A DNA stretch of 11,706 nucleotides. Source: a bacterium. GTDB lineage: Bacteria > Patescibacteriota > Patescibacteriia > Magasanikbacterales > GWA2-37-8. The notes under the pieces are model-generated. The model searched no databases and was not told the DNA's origin. It saw only the letters and a list, made by a program, of their open reading frames with translations. The stretch is taken from positions 1 through 11,706 of the forward strand of contig JAJYIJ010000020.1 in the NCBI GenBank assembly GCA_021790135.1, read 5' to 3'. Numbering within the stretch: position 1 is the first letter of the stretch; each line of letters opens with the position of its first letter. Both the position numbers and the translations under genes were made by a program. Shown piece by piece: positions 11,343 through 11,706 of this stretch.

Positions 11343-11706
11343 TTATACATTATTAATATACAAGCGCTGTTTCAAAAGTTCAATTTCTTGTTTTAAACGC
11401 AAGTCCATTTCCAGTTCCTTGGTTATTTTATCATGAGCATGCATGGCGGTGGTATGATCGCGCCCACCAAGTTCCTCACCAATGGCCGGGTATGACATTT
11501 TTAACTCTTCACGCATAAGATACATAATAACTTGTCGAGGAAAAGAAATCTTTTTTTCTCTGTTTTTCCCCAAAATGTCTTCACGACTTATGGTGTAGAA
11601 CTGGCCGGCAACTTCGAGGAGTTGATCGGGGGTAAGCGAGCGTCGCGCTGGTGCACCACTGAAAGTAGAAAGTAGCGCCCGGACCGATTCTTCAGTGGGA
11701 TTCATG
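11343..11706 (-). CDS. dnaA: Chromosomal replication initiator DnaA, C-terminal part (runs off the right edge)
   Basis: About 120 C-terminal residues are present. They cover the end of the AAA+ region and all of domain IV, which binds DnaA boxes. The DnaA signature is clear in GGRDHTTAMHAHDKI: the basic-loop/HTH recognition residues RDHTT are intact, with His84 and Thr85-Thr86 of this fragment making the known base contacts in E. coli. Upstream are LTPDQLLEVAGQFY and FPRQVIMYLMREE, also diagnostic. The first Met in view (11703-11705) is internal and must not be read as the start, since full DnaA is about 440-460 residues and the coding sequence continues past the window. It lies upstream of dnaN on the same strand, and its intact DNA-binding domain supports reading the perfect TTATCCACA sites nearby as real targets. 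Confidence 0.95.
   Translation of the reverse strand, partial: MNPTEESVRALLSTFSGAPARRSLTPDQLLEVAGQFYTISREDILGKNREKKISFPRQVIMYLMREELKMSYPAIGEELGGRDHTTAMHAHDKITKELEMDLRLKQEIELLKQRLYINNV

Noticed and set aside
1..11706. CRISPR arrays, insertion sequences, integrase sites near the tRNA, or recoded stop codons
   Set aside because: I found no regular direct repeats, transposase or integrase reading frames, duplicated tRNA 3' ends, or genes interrupted by TGA.

Overview
This 11.7 kb window comes from the replication-origin neighbourhood of a bacterial chromosome. At the right edge, on the minus strand, lie the C-terminal end of dnaA, a 270 bp origin-like spacer and dnaN. To their left are nucleotide-metabolism genes on the plus strand (class I ribonucleotide reductase nrdA-nrdB and pyrD), a tRNA-Ala, a minus-strand MgtC-type membrane protein, a plus-strand pair encoding an O-antigen ligase/polymerase-like membrane protein and a small M50-like membrane protease, a minus-strand TrmB-type regulator, and ahcY at the left edge. 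All stop codons fit the standard bacterial code. I see no mobile element, CRISPR array or rRNA.

Organism: there is no taxonomic marker strong enough to name it. The TrmB-type regulator, the Wzy-like/M50 membrane pair, very short intergenic gaps and a complete lack of Shine-Dalgarno sequences at visible starts would fit a Patescibacteria/CPR-type or other small-genome bacterium, but this is inference at low to moderate confidence. Class I RNR with an intact radical tyrosine implies at least occasional contact with oxygen.

Layout: 10-1311 ahcY (+), then a strong bidirectional terminator, then 1357-2094 TrmB-like regulator (-). 2095-2318 is an AT-rich divergent regulatory gap. 2358-3632 and 3636-4139 are a tight membrane-protein pair (+), closed by a hairpin terminator shared with mgtC (4183-4629, -). 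A divergent promoter region at 4630-4691 serves mgtC (-) and tRNA-Ala(UGC) (+, 4692-4767). 4768-4890 is the nrd control region. nrdA is 4891-7758, nrdB 7778-8812 and pyrD 8862-9947, all on +. dnaN (9951-11072, -) converges on pyrD with only 3 bp between stop codons. 11073-11342 is the probable oriC or part of it, and dnaA (-) runs off the right edge.

The most interesting part is the nrd control region. Two NrdR-box-like 16-mers are spaced exactly 32 bp apart, a perfect DnaA box (TTATCCACA) lies between them, and a perfect 10+10 bp palindrome covers the predicted -10 element and start point. This reads as a compact switch joining dNTP supply to nucleotide status (NrdR) and to replication initiation (DnaA), about 6.4 kb from the candidate origin. 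The dnaA-dnaN spacer holds its own perfect DnaA box, a second consensus-fitting box, and a run of five TAA/TAG triplets followed by two weak boxes, which resembles the DnaA-trio unwinding element described in Bacillus subtilis. A second oddity is PyrD, which has a class 2-like N-terminal region but a class 1-like Cys in the catalytic loop.
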